Positions 18,019-27,165 are shown, numbered from the stretch's first letter. The stretch: 64,000 nt of DNA from Hyphomonadaceae bacterium BRH_c29 (GCA_000961695.1 LADW01000077.1:1-64000), one strand, 5' to 3'. Made by a program: numbers and translations. Notes: generated by a model from the letters alone, not told the origin.

Positions 18019-19899
18019 TCAGCTTTCGCCGACTTTTCCTGCTGCGTCGTTCATGCGGGCTCTCAGAGCCCTTCGTTCCGCCACAAGCTGGTGCTTTCGC
18101 CGCCAGGCTGATGGCGACGACGTAGCATCCGCGCCAGCATCATCCATGCCAACGTCGGTGTCCTGCTCTGCGGAACGACCTGCAACCATGTATTGCTCGA
18201 GGGCGATAAGCCATTCCCGGGCCTCGGGTCCATCGACCGCTATCGGAGGCGTATGGGGATATTCTTTGAGCAGTCTGGACGCGCGCATGTTCCCTACGTC
18301 CGCTAAATGGGCGCACAGAGCCCCGCGGTCAATAGGGTTTCCTGCATGTGCGAAATCCAGCACCGTATCGCGGATCAGGCTGACATCGGCATCGGCGAAG
18401 ACCGCGAGCGCGAGCGTTTCAGCCCCCATATCGAGCAGTTCAGGCGTATCGACGGCCCGAACCACAGCGCCGAGCCCCCGCAACTTGGCCGGCGTGCCGC
18501 CCTTCAGCTCAACCTGGCCCTGCTCGCCTGAGGCGGGAAACTGTCCCGTTCCGGATCGTTTTCTGTAGTCACCATTGCGGTTTGGCGTGCGGCGGCTGGC
18601 CTGACGAATTTGCCAGAAATGATCCCGCATGCGTGATTTCAGGTCCCGCTCATATGCCGCCCGCACGCCGGGGTGCTTGATCTGGGTCGTCGCCGCCTGC
18701 AAGCGCGCTTCCAGCCCAGCCTGGCGTTCGGGCGTATCGAGCGCCTCCGCGTCGCGCTCGCGCATCCAGAGCAATTCCGACAGCGAGATCCGGCCTTCAA
18801 TCGCGTCCGCCATGGCGCCGGGGCCGCGGGCGCGAATCAGGTCATCCGGATCCATGCCGTCAGGAAGCAGCACAAAGTACAGCGACCGCCCCGGCTCGAC
18901 ATGCGGTAAGGCGCGGTCAATCGCCCGGTAAGCAGCGCCAAGGCCAGCCCGGTCGCCATCGAAGCAAAGCACAGGCTCCGGCCCCGCTTTCCAGATCAGG
19001 CTGAGCTGGTCTTCGGTCAGCGCCGTACCGAGCGGGGCAACGGACGTGCCGAACCCGGCTTCAGCCAGTGCGATGGCGTCCATATAGCCTTCGCAAACAA
19101 TCAGACCGCCGCCTTCGCCTCCGCCCAGCGCCTCACGCGCCACCTTGTAACGGTAGAGGATGTTGGACTTGTGGAAGAGCGGCGTGTCGCCCGAGTTCAG
19201 GTATTTCGGCTTCGCATCTGGCGTCAGGGCCCTGCCCCCGAAGGCGATGATCCCGCCGCGCACATCCGCAATCGGGAACATGAGACGGCCCCGGAACGCG
19301 TCATAGGGCTCCCCACCCCGGTCGCTTTCCTTGGCGAGGCCCGCCTCAAGGATTTCCTTCGCGGTGAAGCCTTTTTCTTTCAGATGGTCGATCGTCATCC
19401 GCCAGTCATCTGGCGAATAGCCGAGCCGGTGGCGCTTCCACGCTGCAGGCCTCAGCCCCCGGCCCTCCAGATAGGATCGCGCGCCGGCACCATCGGCAGA
19501 GTGGAGCCGGTCTTCGAAATAGGAGGCCGCCGCTTCGCAAGCCGCCTGAAGACGCTTGCGGTGATCGTATTCCTCAGCTGCTTCCGGGCTCGCCTTGGGC
19601 AATTGCATGCCGGCCTCTTCGGCCAGCTTCTCAACGGCTTCCATGAAGGTCAACCGTTCTGTCTCCATGACAAAACTGATGACGTCGCCGCCAATGCCGG
19701 AGGAGAAATCCTTGAAGATGCGCTTCTGGTCGTTGACGTAGAAGCTCGGCGATTTCTCACTCGTGAACGGAGAGAGCCCGACCCATTCCTTGCCCTTCTT
19801 GGTCAGCTTCACCTTCCGGCCGATCACATCCGATGGCCGGATGCGGGCTTTCAGCTCCTCTACGAAGCCGTCAGGAATGCGGATGGCGGATTGTGACAT
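18019..19899 (-). CDS. dnaG: DNA primase
   Basis: KKGKEWVGLSPFTSEKSPSFYVNDQKRIFKDFSSGIGGDVISFVME; Toprim VCEGYMDAIALAEAG; start at MSQSAIRIPDGF. Confidence 0.97.
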   Translation of the reverse strand: MSQSAIRIPDGFVEELKARIRPSDVIGRKVKLTKKGKEWVGLSPFTSEKSPSFYVNDQKRIFKDFSSGIGGDVISFVMETERLTFMEAVEKLAEEAGMQLPKASPEAAEEYDHRKRLQAACEAAASYFEDRLHSADGAGARSYLEGRGLRPAAWKRHRLGYSPDDWRMTIDHLKEKGFTAKEILEAGLAKESDRGGEPYDAFRGRLMFPIADVRGGIIAFGGRALTPDAKPKYLNSGDTPLFHKSNILYRYKVAREALGGGEGGGLIVCEGYMDAIALAEAGFGTSVAPLGTALTEDQLSLIWKAGPEPVLCFDGDRAGLGAAYRAIDRALPHVEPGRSLYFVLLPDGMDPDDLIRARGPGAMADAIEGRISLSELLWMRERDAEALDTPERQAGLEARLQAATTQIKHPGVRAAYERDLKSRMRDHFWQIRQASRRTPNRNGDYRKRSGTGQFPASGEQGQVELKGGTPAKLRGLGAVVRAVDTPELLDMGAETLALAVFADADVSLIRDTVLDFAHAGNPIDRGALCAHLADVGNMRASRLLKEYPHTPPIAVDGPEAREWLIALEQYMVAGRSAEQDTDVGMDDAGADATSSPSAWRRKHQLVAERRALRARMNDAAGKVGES

Positions 19900-19959
19900 C
19901 CGCGTAGAATACCGCGTTCGCGCCTCCGGGGAAACGGACCATTTCACGCGCATCACAGA

Positions 19960-19986
19960 AAAAGGGCCCGGCGGGAACCGGGCCCT
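19960..19986 (-). terminator. Rho-independent terminator of the PRC-barrel gene
   Basis: AAAGGGCCCGG-CGGGAA-CCGGGCCCTTT; minus strand ends in a run of T before CTG. Confidence 0.8.
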
Positions 19987-20011
19987 TTCCTGCTGCCTGA
20001 TTGGCGGCGGC

Positions 20012-20782
20012 TTACTTGTCGCGCTTCAGCATTTTCGCCTTGGCGAGCGTGTCTGCGTCCAGGTCGATCATGACCGAACCATCGCCGTCGCCCTGCTCAA
20101 TCTTCAGAGCGTCTGCGTCGATGACGAACAGGTCCATGCCGGCCATGCCATCGGCGACCACGACATATTCCGGTGTGCCGTCCTGGTTCAGGACAAAGTC
20201 TTTCACACGGAGCATATTGTCACCGAAGGGCAAGGAAGCGGTCGCGCCCATGACTTCGGATGCCAGGCGGAAGTCGTCGAGTCCATTCTGCTCAAATTCC
20301 GGCAGGGTCTCCAGCGAGGCTTCCGAATAGGTCACGCGGACATCCGGCTCATCCTCGCCGCTCACCGGCAGGATTTTGGCAGCATCGAAGCTGATCGCAT
20401 GCAGCGTGCCGCCGATACCGGCCACACCGCTCTCACGCAGGATCAGCTTCGGTGCATCACCGTCCTCGCCAATCCAGACATCCGCCACGGTCGCAATATC
20501 TTCGCCGGCCGGATTTTGCACCGAGGCGCCAATCAGGTCGGACGCAAGCAGCTCGTCGGAGGCCAACGTGTAATCCGCGTGAGTTTCGGCAGCGACTTCC
20601 GCGCGCGACATGCTTTCCACGTCAGCAGTGAGGTTTTCATGCGCCTCATTCGTCGTCGCGGCGGGCGTTTCCGTCACGGGCTGGTCCAGAGACGCGGTCT
20701 GTGCTTCGGATTTGGACTGACTACAGGCCGTCGCTCCGATCATCAGGGCAATGGCACTGGCGGTAACAAGAAGGGGTTTCAT
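20012..20782 (-). CDS. PRC-barrel domain lipoprotein
   Basis: MKPLLVTASAIALMIGATACSQS (lipobox); LLASDLIGASVQNPAGEDIATVADVWIGEDGDAPKLILRESGVAGIGG. Confidence 0.85.
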   Translation of the reverse strand: MKPLLVTASAIALMIGATACSQSKSEAQTASLDQPVTETPAATTNEAHENLTADVESMSRAEVAAETHADYTLASDELLASDLIGASVQNPAGEDIATVADVWIGEDGDAPKLILRESGVAGIGGTLHAISFDAAKILPVSGEDEPDVRVTYSEASLETLPEFEQNGLDDFRLASEVMGATASLPFGDNMLRVKDFVLNQDGTPEYVVVADGMAGMDLFVIDADALKIEQGDGDGSVMIDLDADTLAKAKMLKRDK

Positions 20783-20816
20783 GGGTTCGTCCTTTCTGCG
20801 GTTTGGGTATCGCAGG

Positions 20817-20842
20817 AACGAACACGACCTCCGGTCTGTTCC
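20817..20842 (-). promoter_or_regulatory. EcfG (general stress sigma) promoter candidate
   Basis: Minus strand GGAAC-N17-CGTT, 35 bp upstream of the PRC-barrel ATG at 20782. Confidence 0.7.
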
Positions 20843-20871
20843 GAAGGTTAACAAGGTTTCAGGTTGTCAGA

Positions 20872-21369
20872 TCAGCTGGCGCGCGAAAGCGCCTTGCGGA
20901 CGGCTTTGCCAGCTGCGCCGGTCTCGACCATGCCCGGATAACGCTCTTTCAGCGCACTCATGCAACGGCCAAGATCCTTGAGTTTCGAGGCGCCAAGGTC
21001 CGTCACGATCTCCTCGACAGCATTTTCCAGCGCCTTGCCCTGCAATGGGACCGGCAGGAATTGCTGAATGATGTCGATTTCCTCGCGCTCGCGGATGGCT
21101 TCCTCAAGACGGCCAGCGTCTTCGTGGTCACGCGCAGCGATTTCGCGCTGGGCAACCATGGTCTCCAACACACCGCGTACGTCTGCATCGGGACAGCCTT
21201 CGCCGACCCCGCGCCCACGGGCACACACATCGCGATCCCGCACAGCGCAGTCGATCAGCCGCAGCGTAGCCAGCCGGACTCCCGGCTTGCCAGTTTCGGT
21301 CTCAGACTTAAGGGCATTTGCAATGCGCGCCTTGAGCGACATCACTCCACTCGTATCTTCTCGGCCCAT
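20872..21369 (-). CDS. GatB/YqeY domain-containing protein
   Basis: EAIREREEIDIIQQFLPVPLQGKALENAVEEIVTDLGASKLKDLGRCMSALKERYPG. Confidence 0.9.
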   Translation of the reverse strand: MGREDTSGVMSLKARIANALKSETETGKPGVRLATLRLIDCAVRDRDVCARGRGVGEGCPDADVRGVLETMVAQREIAARDHEDAGRLEEAIREREEIDIIQQFLPVPLQGKALENAVEEIVTDLGASKLKDLGRCMSALKERYPGMVETGAAGKAVRKALSRAS

Positions 21370-21492
21370 GCCGGGTTTTGCCTCTCATGCCCTGCCGCAT
21401 CACTTGCTTGACGCCGCCAGGACTCCGCCCCAATACACCGGTCGAACTTCACGCGGATGGGTTAATGAGACCCTACGCAGCGCCCGGAAGGT

Positions 21493-22689
21493 GTGACAAA
21501 TATGTCCTACTTGGCCAAAACTCAAGCCACTACATCAGCCACGGGAGCAATCGCCCTGGCGGACGGCACGATATTCCTTGGAAACGGCGCTGGCGCCGAG
21601 GGTATTCGTGTCGGCGAATTGTGTTTCAATACAGCGATCACGGGCTATCAGGAGATTCTCACGGACCCCTCCTATGCTTCCCAGATCGTGCTGTTCACAT
21701 TCCCGCATATCGGGAATGTCGGCGCCAATAGCGAAGACCATGAAGAGTCGTCAGCCGCGGGCGCAAACGGGGCACTCGGCGCCATTTTCCGCGAGCCGAT
21801 CACCGCGCCGTCCAACTGGCGCGCCACGGAAAGCTTCGAATCATGGCTGCGGAAGCGCGGCACTGTCGGCCTTTCGGGCGTCGACACGCGCGCCATCACG
21901 CGCCTGATCCGCGAAAAAGGCATGCAAAAAGCTGCGATCTGCCATCAGCCGGGCGGAAATATCGATCTGGACGCCCTGATTGAGACAGCCCGCGCCTGGG
22001 AAGGCCTGGAAGCGGCGGATCTTGCTGCGAATGTGGATACCGAGGCTAATTTCGAGAATGAAGAAAACCTGTGGCAGCCGGCTTCGGGCTATGGTCACCT
22101 CGACAAACCGGAATTCCACGTCGTCCTCGTCGATTTCGGCGTGAAGAAGAACATCCTGCGGAACCTCGCCAGCGTTGGCATTCAGACCACCGTGGTCAAT
22201 GGCGATACATCCTTCGACCAGATTTCGGCGCTGAAACCAGATGGCATCGTGTTCTCGAACGGCCCGGGAGATCCGGCCGCCACGATCGAGCGTTCAGGCG
22301 AGATGATCCGCGCAGTCATCGCCAGCGGTTTGCCGATCCTCGGCATTTGCCTCGGCCACCAGCTACTTGCCCTCGCACTGGGGGCGAAGACGATGAAGAT
22401 GGCACAAGGCCACCATGGCGCGAACCACCCGGTGAAAGACATTGCCACCGGCAAGGTTGAGATCGTGTCCATGAACCATGGCTTCACGGTTGATCCGACC
22501 ACGCTGCCAGCCGGCGTCGAGGAGAGCCACCGCTCGCTGTTTGACGGCACCAATTCCGGCCTTGCCGTCAAGGATCGCCCGATCATCTCGGTCCAGCATC
22601 ACCCCGAAGCAAGCCCCGGCCCTCAGGACAGCTTCTACTTGTTCAAACGTTTCGCCGGTTTGTTGGAGCAGCATCGGGCAGAGAAATAG
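21493..22689 (+). CDS. carA: Carbamoyl-phosphate synthase small subunit
   Basis: [83 protein letters not shown]. Confidence 0.97.
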   Translation: MTNMSYLAKTQATTSATGAIALADGTIFLGNGAGAEGIRVGELCFNTAITGYQEILTDPSYASQIVLFTFPHIGNVGANSEDHEESSAAGANGALGAIFREPITAPSNWRATESFESWLRKRGTVGLSGVDTRAITRLIREKGMQKAAICHQPGGNIDLDALIETARAWEGLEAADLAANVDTEANFENEENLWQPASGYGHLDKPEFHVVLVDFGVKKNILRNLASVGIQTTVVNGDTSFDQISALKPDGIVFSNGPGDPAATIERSGEMIRAVIASGLPILGICLGHQLLALALGAKTMKMAQGHHGANHPVKDIATGKVEIVSMNHGFTVDPTTLPAGVEESHRSLFDGTNSGLAVKDRPIISVQHHPEASPGPQDSFYLFKRFAGLLEQHRAEK

Positions 22690-22718
22690 TTTCCCGCCCC
22701 TTTTGAAAGTGCACGGCC

Positions 22719-23390
22719 ATGACGGCCATTCCCGCTCCGGGGCCCCCGCCCGGCGACAATCGGCTGGGCGCCATTCTCGATGACCTCTCCGGCAAGGGCT
22801 GGAGCTGGCAACCGGACTTTCTGCCTGAGGCGCTTTATCACGCTTTGCGCGCGGAGGTCCTGGCGATCAATGCAGAGGATGAGTTGGCTCCGGCTGGCAT
22901 CGGGCGAGAAACGGCGTTCCAGCTAGATCGAACAATCCGGCGCTCCCGAATTGCCTGGATGGACGGAACAACACCGGCACAGGCCGACTTCCTGCACTGG
23001 GCGGAACAGCTTCGTGAAAGCATAAACCGCTCACTGATGATTGGCATGTTCGAATTTGAAGCCTGTTTTGCAGTCTACAGGCCAGGGGAATTCTACGACC
23101 GCCATCTCGACAGTTTCGAAGGCGCCCGCAACCGGGTCGTCTCTCTGGTCGTGTATCTCAACGAGGACTGGCAGGCAGAGAGTGGCGGCGCGCTCCTGGT
23201 CTGGCCGGAAGGCGCAGGCGAGGAAGCGCCTCACGTCGCCCGCATCCTGCCTGAGCGGGCTGGCGTCGTGTTCATGCTGTCGGAAACCGTTCCGCATGCT
23301 GTAGAAGTGACGCATGCGCTACGTTTTGGGATCGCAGCCTGGTGGCGCGTGAACCCATCCATCCAGGGACAGATCGACCCACTTGCCTAA
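22719..23390 (+). CDS. 2OG-Fe(II) oxygenase (prolyl-4-hydroxylase-like)
   Basis: CFAVYRPGEFYDRHLDSFEGARNRVVSLVVYLNEDWQAESGGALLVWPEG; HAVEVTHALRFGIAAWWRVN. Confidence 0.9.
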   Translation: MTAIPAPGPPPGDNRLGAILDDLSGKGWSWQPDFLPEALYHALRAEVLAINAEDELAPAGIGRETAFQLDRTIRRSRIAWMDGTTPAQADFLHWAEQLRESINRSLMIGMFEFEACFAVYRPGEFYDRHLDSFEGARNRVVSLVVYLNEDWQAESGGALLVWPEGAGEEAPHVARILPERAGVVFMLSETVPHAVEVTHALRFGIAAWWRVNPSIQGQIDPLA

Positions 23391-23974
23391 CGCAGGTTGC
23401 GGATCATGATTTCGAAAGCTTCGTACACCTCATCCGGGGTCAGGCCATCAACCCCTTCTGCCAGCGCGATGCCCGCACCATTCAAGGCAGACTGGACCAG
23501 AACCGCATAGGGACCGACCCGCGATGGGTCGAAGCGCCCCCGACCCGCAAGGACTTCCATTGCCTGACGTACAGTGCCCTGACCGAGGTTCCGGTTGGAT
23601 TCGTACCATCCCTTCAGGCCAAGGACGACGGGGCCTTCATAAAGGACAATCTTGACATATTCCGGACGAGCCGCCCACTTCAGATAGACCCTCGCCCCGG
23701 TGAGAAACTGGATATAGGGATCCTGCTCCCCACTCATTTTCCCGGCTTCGGCGACGGCTTCCTCACCCATACGACTTTGCAGGTCTATCCACACTTCACG
23801 AAACAGATCGAGCTTGCTGGCAAAATGGTGGAACAGCGCGCCTTTCGTAACACCTGCAGCAGAAACGATGCTCGCAAGACTGGCGCTGAATCCTTCTTCA
23901 GCAAACCGGTCCCTTGCCGCATCGAGAATGCTGGCGCGAGTTGTTTCTGCTTGTGCTGCGGTTCGCCTTGCCAT
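23387..23974 (-). CDS. TetR/AcrR-family transcriptional regulator
   Basis: ARRTAAQAETTRASILDAARDRFAEEGFSASLASIVSAAGVTKGALFHHFASKLDLFREVW; start set at MARRTAA. Confidence 0.95.
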   Translation of the reverse strand: MARRTAAQAETTRASILDAARDRFAEEGFSASLASIVSAAGVTKGALFHHFASKLDLFREVWIDLQSRMGEEAVAEAGKMSGEQDPYIQFLTGARVYLKWAARPEYVKIVLYEGPVVLGLKGWYESNRNLGQGTVRQAMEVLAGRGRFDPSRVGPYAVLVQSALNGAGIALAEGVDGLTPDEVYEAFEIMIRNLR

Positions 23975-24008
23975 GCGGTCTTTTTTGAACTTTTTTCGTT
24001 GCTGACCT

Positions 24009-24037
24009 ATCATACCAATGGTACGTTAAAAAATCAA
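24009..24037 (-). promoter_or_regulatory. Promoter of the TetR gene with embedded palindromic operator
   Basis: Minus strand TTGATT-N17-TATGAT; the palindrome TACCA-A-TGGTA (24013-24023) overlaps spacer and -10. Confidence 0.65.
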
Positions 24038-24049
24038 AGCACTCTTAGG

Positions 24050-24173
24050 GTGATTTCCTTGCCCGGAGGGTCGCGAGAATCTGCGCGCGTAGCGAGCTGG
24101 GTGGGACCGGCCTCTGGTCGACGCGGGATGCCAAGGAACTGCGCCCGCCTGAAAAGGTCCGGGCGCAGTTTTT
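24050..24173 (+). ncRNA. Candidate structured small RNA with intrinsic terminator
   Basis: TTCCTTG (24055-24061) pairs with CAAGGAA (24132-24138), inner CCCG/CGGG; terminator follows directly; no + strand ORF upstream. 5' end is approximate. Confidence 0.5.
24139..24173 (+). terminator. Strong intrinsic terminator of candidate sRNA
   Basis: CTGCGCCCG-CCT-GAAA-AGG-TC-CGGGCGCAG then TTTTTGTTT. Confidence 0.85.
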
Positions 24174-24249
24174 GTTTGGGCACGTTCTTTTGTTGAAGAT
24201 GCCCAAGAGCACCCAGCTCAAAGTCTCATTGTTCTGACGTGTTAAGCCA

Positions 24250-25227
24250 TCAGCGCAGCGGACCGCAGCGGCGCTCATATTCGGCGATGGCATCCGGCAT
24301 CCATTTGCGGAAATTTTCCGCGCGAGTTTCAGATGCCGGGTGCGTGCTCATCCATTCAGGTGGCCGCTGCCCCCCGCCAATCTTACCCATGCGCTGCCAG
24401 AGCTCCGGTGCCTCACGCGGATCGTAACAGGCGCGCACCAGCAGCTCGAGGCCGATCTTGTCGGCTTCGGTCTCGTGCTCACGGGAAAATTTCAGCATGC
24501 CGCCCTGCGCCGCAATACCGAACGCCTGCATGATGGCGCGCTGCTGCGACGGATCCAAGTCCCCCATCCCGACACCAACTACCATCTGGCCCATCTGCAT
24601 GACCTGCTGCTGGCTCATCCGCTCGGCACCATGATGGGCCAGCGCATGGCCGATCTCATGGCCCATCACCACCGCCAGCTTGTCCGGATCGGCAACATCG
24701 TCCATCCCGACCCGGCCATCAAAGTTTCCGGTAATATCCAGAATGCCAGTATAGACAGCCACATAGCCACCCGGCAGGCAAAATGCGTTCGGCGTGGCGG
24801 AGTGAACCACGTAATAGGTCCAGTCAAACTTGTCGGCGACCGGCGTGAAGCCATAGCCCTGTTGCAACAGCTCCTGCTCAAGCTCCACCGCCGCCGCCTG
24901 AAGGCGGGCGCCGATCTCGCGCACCGTCGCCGTCAGCTCTGCATCCTCGCCCGTACAGCTCTTGCTGGCGCACAGCACGGCATTCCCTTCGCTCTGCTCC
25001 TGGTTGAGGATCTGCAGGTAAGACTGCTGGCCAAGCTTCACTTCCTGCTCAATCGACACGGTGTTGAGCTGCGAACGGCCGGAGAACGGCACGGGCTTCT
25101 GGTTCATCTGCCAGTAGAGGAACAGGCCCACTGCCGCGACGAGGAGGAGCCCCAGGCGGCCGCGCAGCAGACGGGCGATCCCGCCACCGCCGCGATACGT
25201 GCCACCGGGTTGCGTTGGCATGCGCAT
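24250..25227 (-). CDS. M48-family metalloprotease
   Basis: VVMGHEIGHALAHHGAERMSQQQ (HExxH); FSREHETEADKIGLELLVRA. Confidence 0.93.
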   Translation of the reverse strand: MRMPTQPGGTYRGGGGIARLLRGRLGLLLVAAVGLFLYWQMNQKPVPFSGRSQLNTVSIEQEVKLGQQSYLQILNQEQSEGNAVLCASKSCTGEDAELTATVREIGARLQAAAVELEQELLQQGYGFTPVADKFDWTYYVVHSATPNAFCLPGGYVAVYTGILDITGNFDGRVGMDDVADPDKLAVVMGHEIGHALAHHGAERMSQQQVMQMGQMVVGVGMGDLDPSQQRAIMQAFGIAAQGGMLKFSREHETEADKIGLELLVRACYDPREAPELWQRMGKIGGGQRPPEWMSTHPASETRAENFRKWMPDAIAEYERRCGPLR

Positions 25228-25341
25228 GAAATGGGTCCTCCGCCATCACGATTGCCTGGTGAGTGTTAACTGAGGGGCAAGGCAAGGGAAAGCGCCCGCC
25301 TCACGCTTTGCGTTCGCCACCGGAGCGACTATGTAGCAGAC

Positions 25342-26079
25342 ATGACAGAGACGCCCGCAAACCAGCCCAAGCTTGAGATCCGGATCATTCCGGTCACGCC
25401 CCTGCAGCAGAATACGTCCATGATCTGGTCTACGGAGACCATGGAAGGCGTCTTCATCGATCCGGGCGGCGAGGTCGACCGGCTGATGGACGCCGCCAAG
25501 CAGTTCGGTGTGAAGATCGTCGCGGTCTGGCTGACGCATGGCCACCTCGACCATGCCGGCGCCGCTGCCGCTGTGGCAGAGCGCACAGGTTGCCCCATTA
25601 TCGGCCCGCATGAGGACGACCAGTGGCTGCTGGATGACATCGAGGCCCAGGGCGCGAAATACGGCATCAAGGACGGTCGAAACGTGAAGCCCGACCAGTA
25701 CCTGCATGACGGCGATGTACTGGACCTCGCCGGAAACAAGTTCGGCGTCGTCCATACGCCCGGCCATACGCCGGGCCATGTGGTGATCTATTCACAGGAA
25801 GGCGGACTGGCCTTTGTCGGTGACGTCCTGTTCCAGGGCTCCATCGGGCGGACGGACTTCCCGCGCGGGAACCACCAGCAACTGATCGACTCGATCACCG
25901 GCAAGCTCTGGCCGCTGGGCAATTCCATGCGCTTCGTACCGGGCCACGGCGCTCTCTCCACCTTTGGTCAGGAGCGTCTGAGCAATCCTTTCGTGGCCGA
26001 CGCCGTGACCGGCTATCAGGGCGCCGAAAAGCAGGCCGCCGATGAGGTGAGCCAGAAGCTCTCCAAGCGCTGGAGCTGA
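25342..26079 (+). CDS. MBL-fold metallo-hydrolase (glyoxalase II-like)
   Basis: TQNTSMIW-type start; VWLTHGHLDHAGAAAAVAE; HTPGHTPGHVVIYSQ; GSIGRTDFP. Confidence 0.92.
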   Translation: MTETPANQPKLEIRIIPVTPLQQNTSMIWSTETMEGVFIDPGGEVDRLMDAAKQFGVKIVAVWLTHGHLDHAGAAAAVAERTGCPIIGPHEDDQWLLDDIEAQGAKYGIKDGRNVKPDQYLHDGDVLDLAGNKFGVVHTPGHTPGHVVIYSQEGGLAFVGDVLFQGSIGRTDFPRGNHQQLIDSITGKLWPLGNSMRFVPGHGALSTFGQERLSNPFVADAVTGYQGAEKQAADEVSQKLSKRWS

Positions 26080-26121
26080 GCCCGGCGCCTAATTCCCTGT
26101 ATTTATTGTAATGCCGGACCG

Positions 26122-26146
26122 GGAACGGATCGGGATGCCATCCGTT
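26122..26146 (+). promoter_or_regulatory. EcfG (general stress sigma) promoter candidate
   Basis: GGAAC-N16-CGTT, ~32 bp upstream of ATG 26179. Confidence 0.7.
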
Positions 26147-26178
26147 GAGAAGGGCATAGCAACCCGAAAGGACAGGAC

Positions 26179-26517
26179 ATGACCCTTCCCGTAAAACTGA
26201 TGGCCCTTGGTGCCAGTGCCGCCATGCTCGCCGCCTGCACGTCCAGCGGCACGACCGAACGCAATACCGCCTATGGTGCTGCTGCAGGCGCCGTTGCGGG
26301 CGCCGTGATCGGTAACAATGTCGGCGACGGTGATGCTCAACGCGGCGCTGTGATCGGTGGCGTTCTGGGCGGAGCCGCCGGCGCGGCCAAAGGCTGTACG
26401 GAAGCCGAGGACTGCAACATGCCGGGCGTCAAGGACCAGCAAACCGAGCGCGACACCGATGGCGACGGCTATGCTGATGCTTATGACCGCTACCCGAATG
26501 ACCGCTATCGCTGGTAA
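26179..26517 (+). CDS. Glycine-zipper (YMGG-like) lipoprotein
   Basis: MTLPVKLMALGASAAMLAACTSS lipobox; AYGAAAGAVAGAVIGNNVGDGDAQRGAVIGGVLGGAAGAAKGC; C-terminal DTDGDGYADAYDRYPNDRYRW. Confidence 0.88.
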   Translation: MTLPVKLMALGASAAMLAACTSSGTTERNTAYGAAAGAVAGAVIGNNVGDGDAQRGAVIGGVLGGAAGAAKGCTEAEDCNMPGVKDQQTERDTDGDGYADAYDRYPNDRYRW

Positions 26518-26547
26518 CGGCGCCTGACAGCAGAATTCCAACCTTTT

Positions 26548-26582
26548 GGACACCCCCCGTACAGCTCTGTACGGGGGTGTCC
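26548..26582. other. Long inverted repeat/hairpin without U-tract
   Basis: GGACACCCCCCGTACAG-CT-CTGTACGGGGGTGTCC, 16-bp stem with one bulged C. Confidence 0.75.
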
Positions 26583-26685
26583 ATCCAAATGACATTCCGG
26601 AAAAGCGAAATTTCGCGGAACCATTTCTGCCTGAACGAGTTGGTATGGACAGCCCTCAACTCTGGGGCCGATGAGGTAAGGCCAT

Positions 26686-27165
26686 ATGAAGCCGTTCGAT
26701 ATCAGCTCCTCCCCCGCATTACTTCGCTATCGGCAGGCGACATCTTCCGAAACGGAAATCCGGACGCGTACGCTGGCATGGTGTTCTGCGTGGAGCAGCG
26801 TGAACGGCGCCTTCCAGACCGACCGCTTGCGCGAGATTGTCGCTGATGGTCCGATCCGCATGGCGACCGACTTCGGGCATGACATGGCGGTGAATCTCAA
26901 TTTCGATTCTTACGCCACATTCTGGTCCCCGCTGCTGGTCCGGACGTTATCGGAATGGTCTCTGATCGTCGCCGGCCCGATCAAAGTACAAACCAGCGGC
27001 AACCTGGCCTCAGCCGAGCTTGATACCCGCCTGCGCGGTCGGGCACATGACGGCCAGCGCAAGGAACAGCGCCAACAGATGCGACTGATGTGGGAAAACA
27101 CCCGCGGCATGTGGCGATTGGTCCATGAACAGATAATTATTGACCCGAAAACGGCCTGCCTTTGA
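26686..27165 (+). CDS. Hypothetical protein (NTF2/SnoaL-like fold possible)
   Basis: 159 aa ORF; DFGHDMAVNLNFDSYATFWSPLLV...SLIVAGPIKVQTSGNLASAELDTRLRGRAHDGQRKEQRQQMRLMWENTRGMWRLVHEQ. Confidence 0.6.
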   Translation: MKPFDISSSPALLRYRQATSSETEIRTRTLAWCSAWSSVNGAFQTDRLREIVADGPIRMATDFGHDMAVNLNFDSYATFWSPLLVRTLSEWSLIVAGPIKVQTSGNLASAELDTRLRGRAHDGQRKEQRQQMRLMWENTRGMWRLVHEQIIIDPKTACL

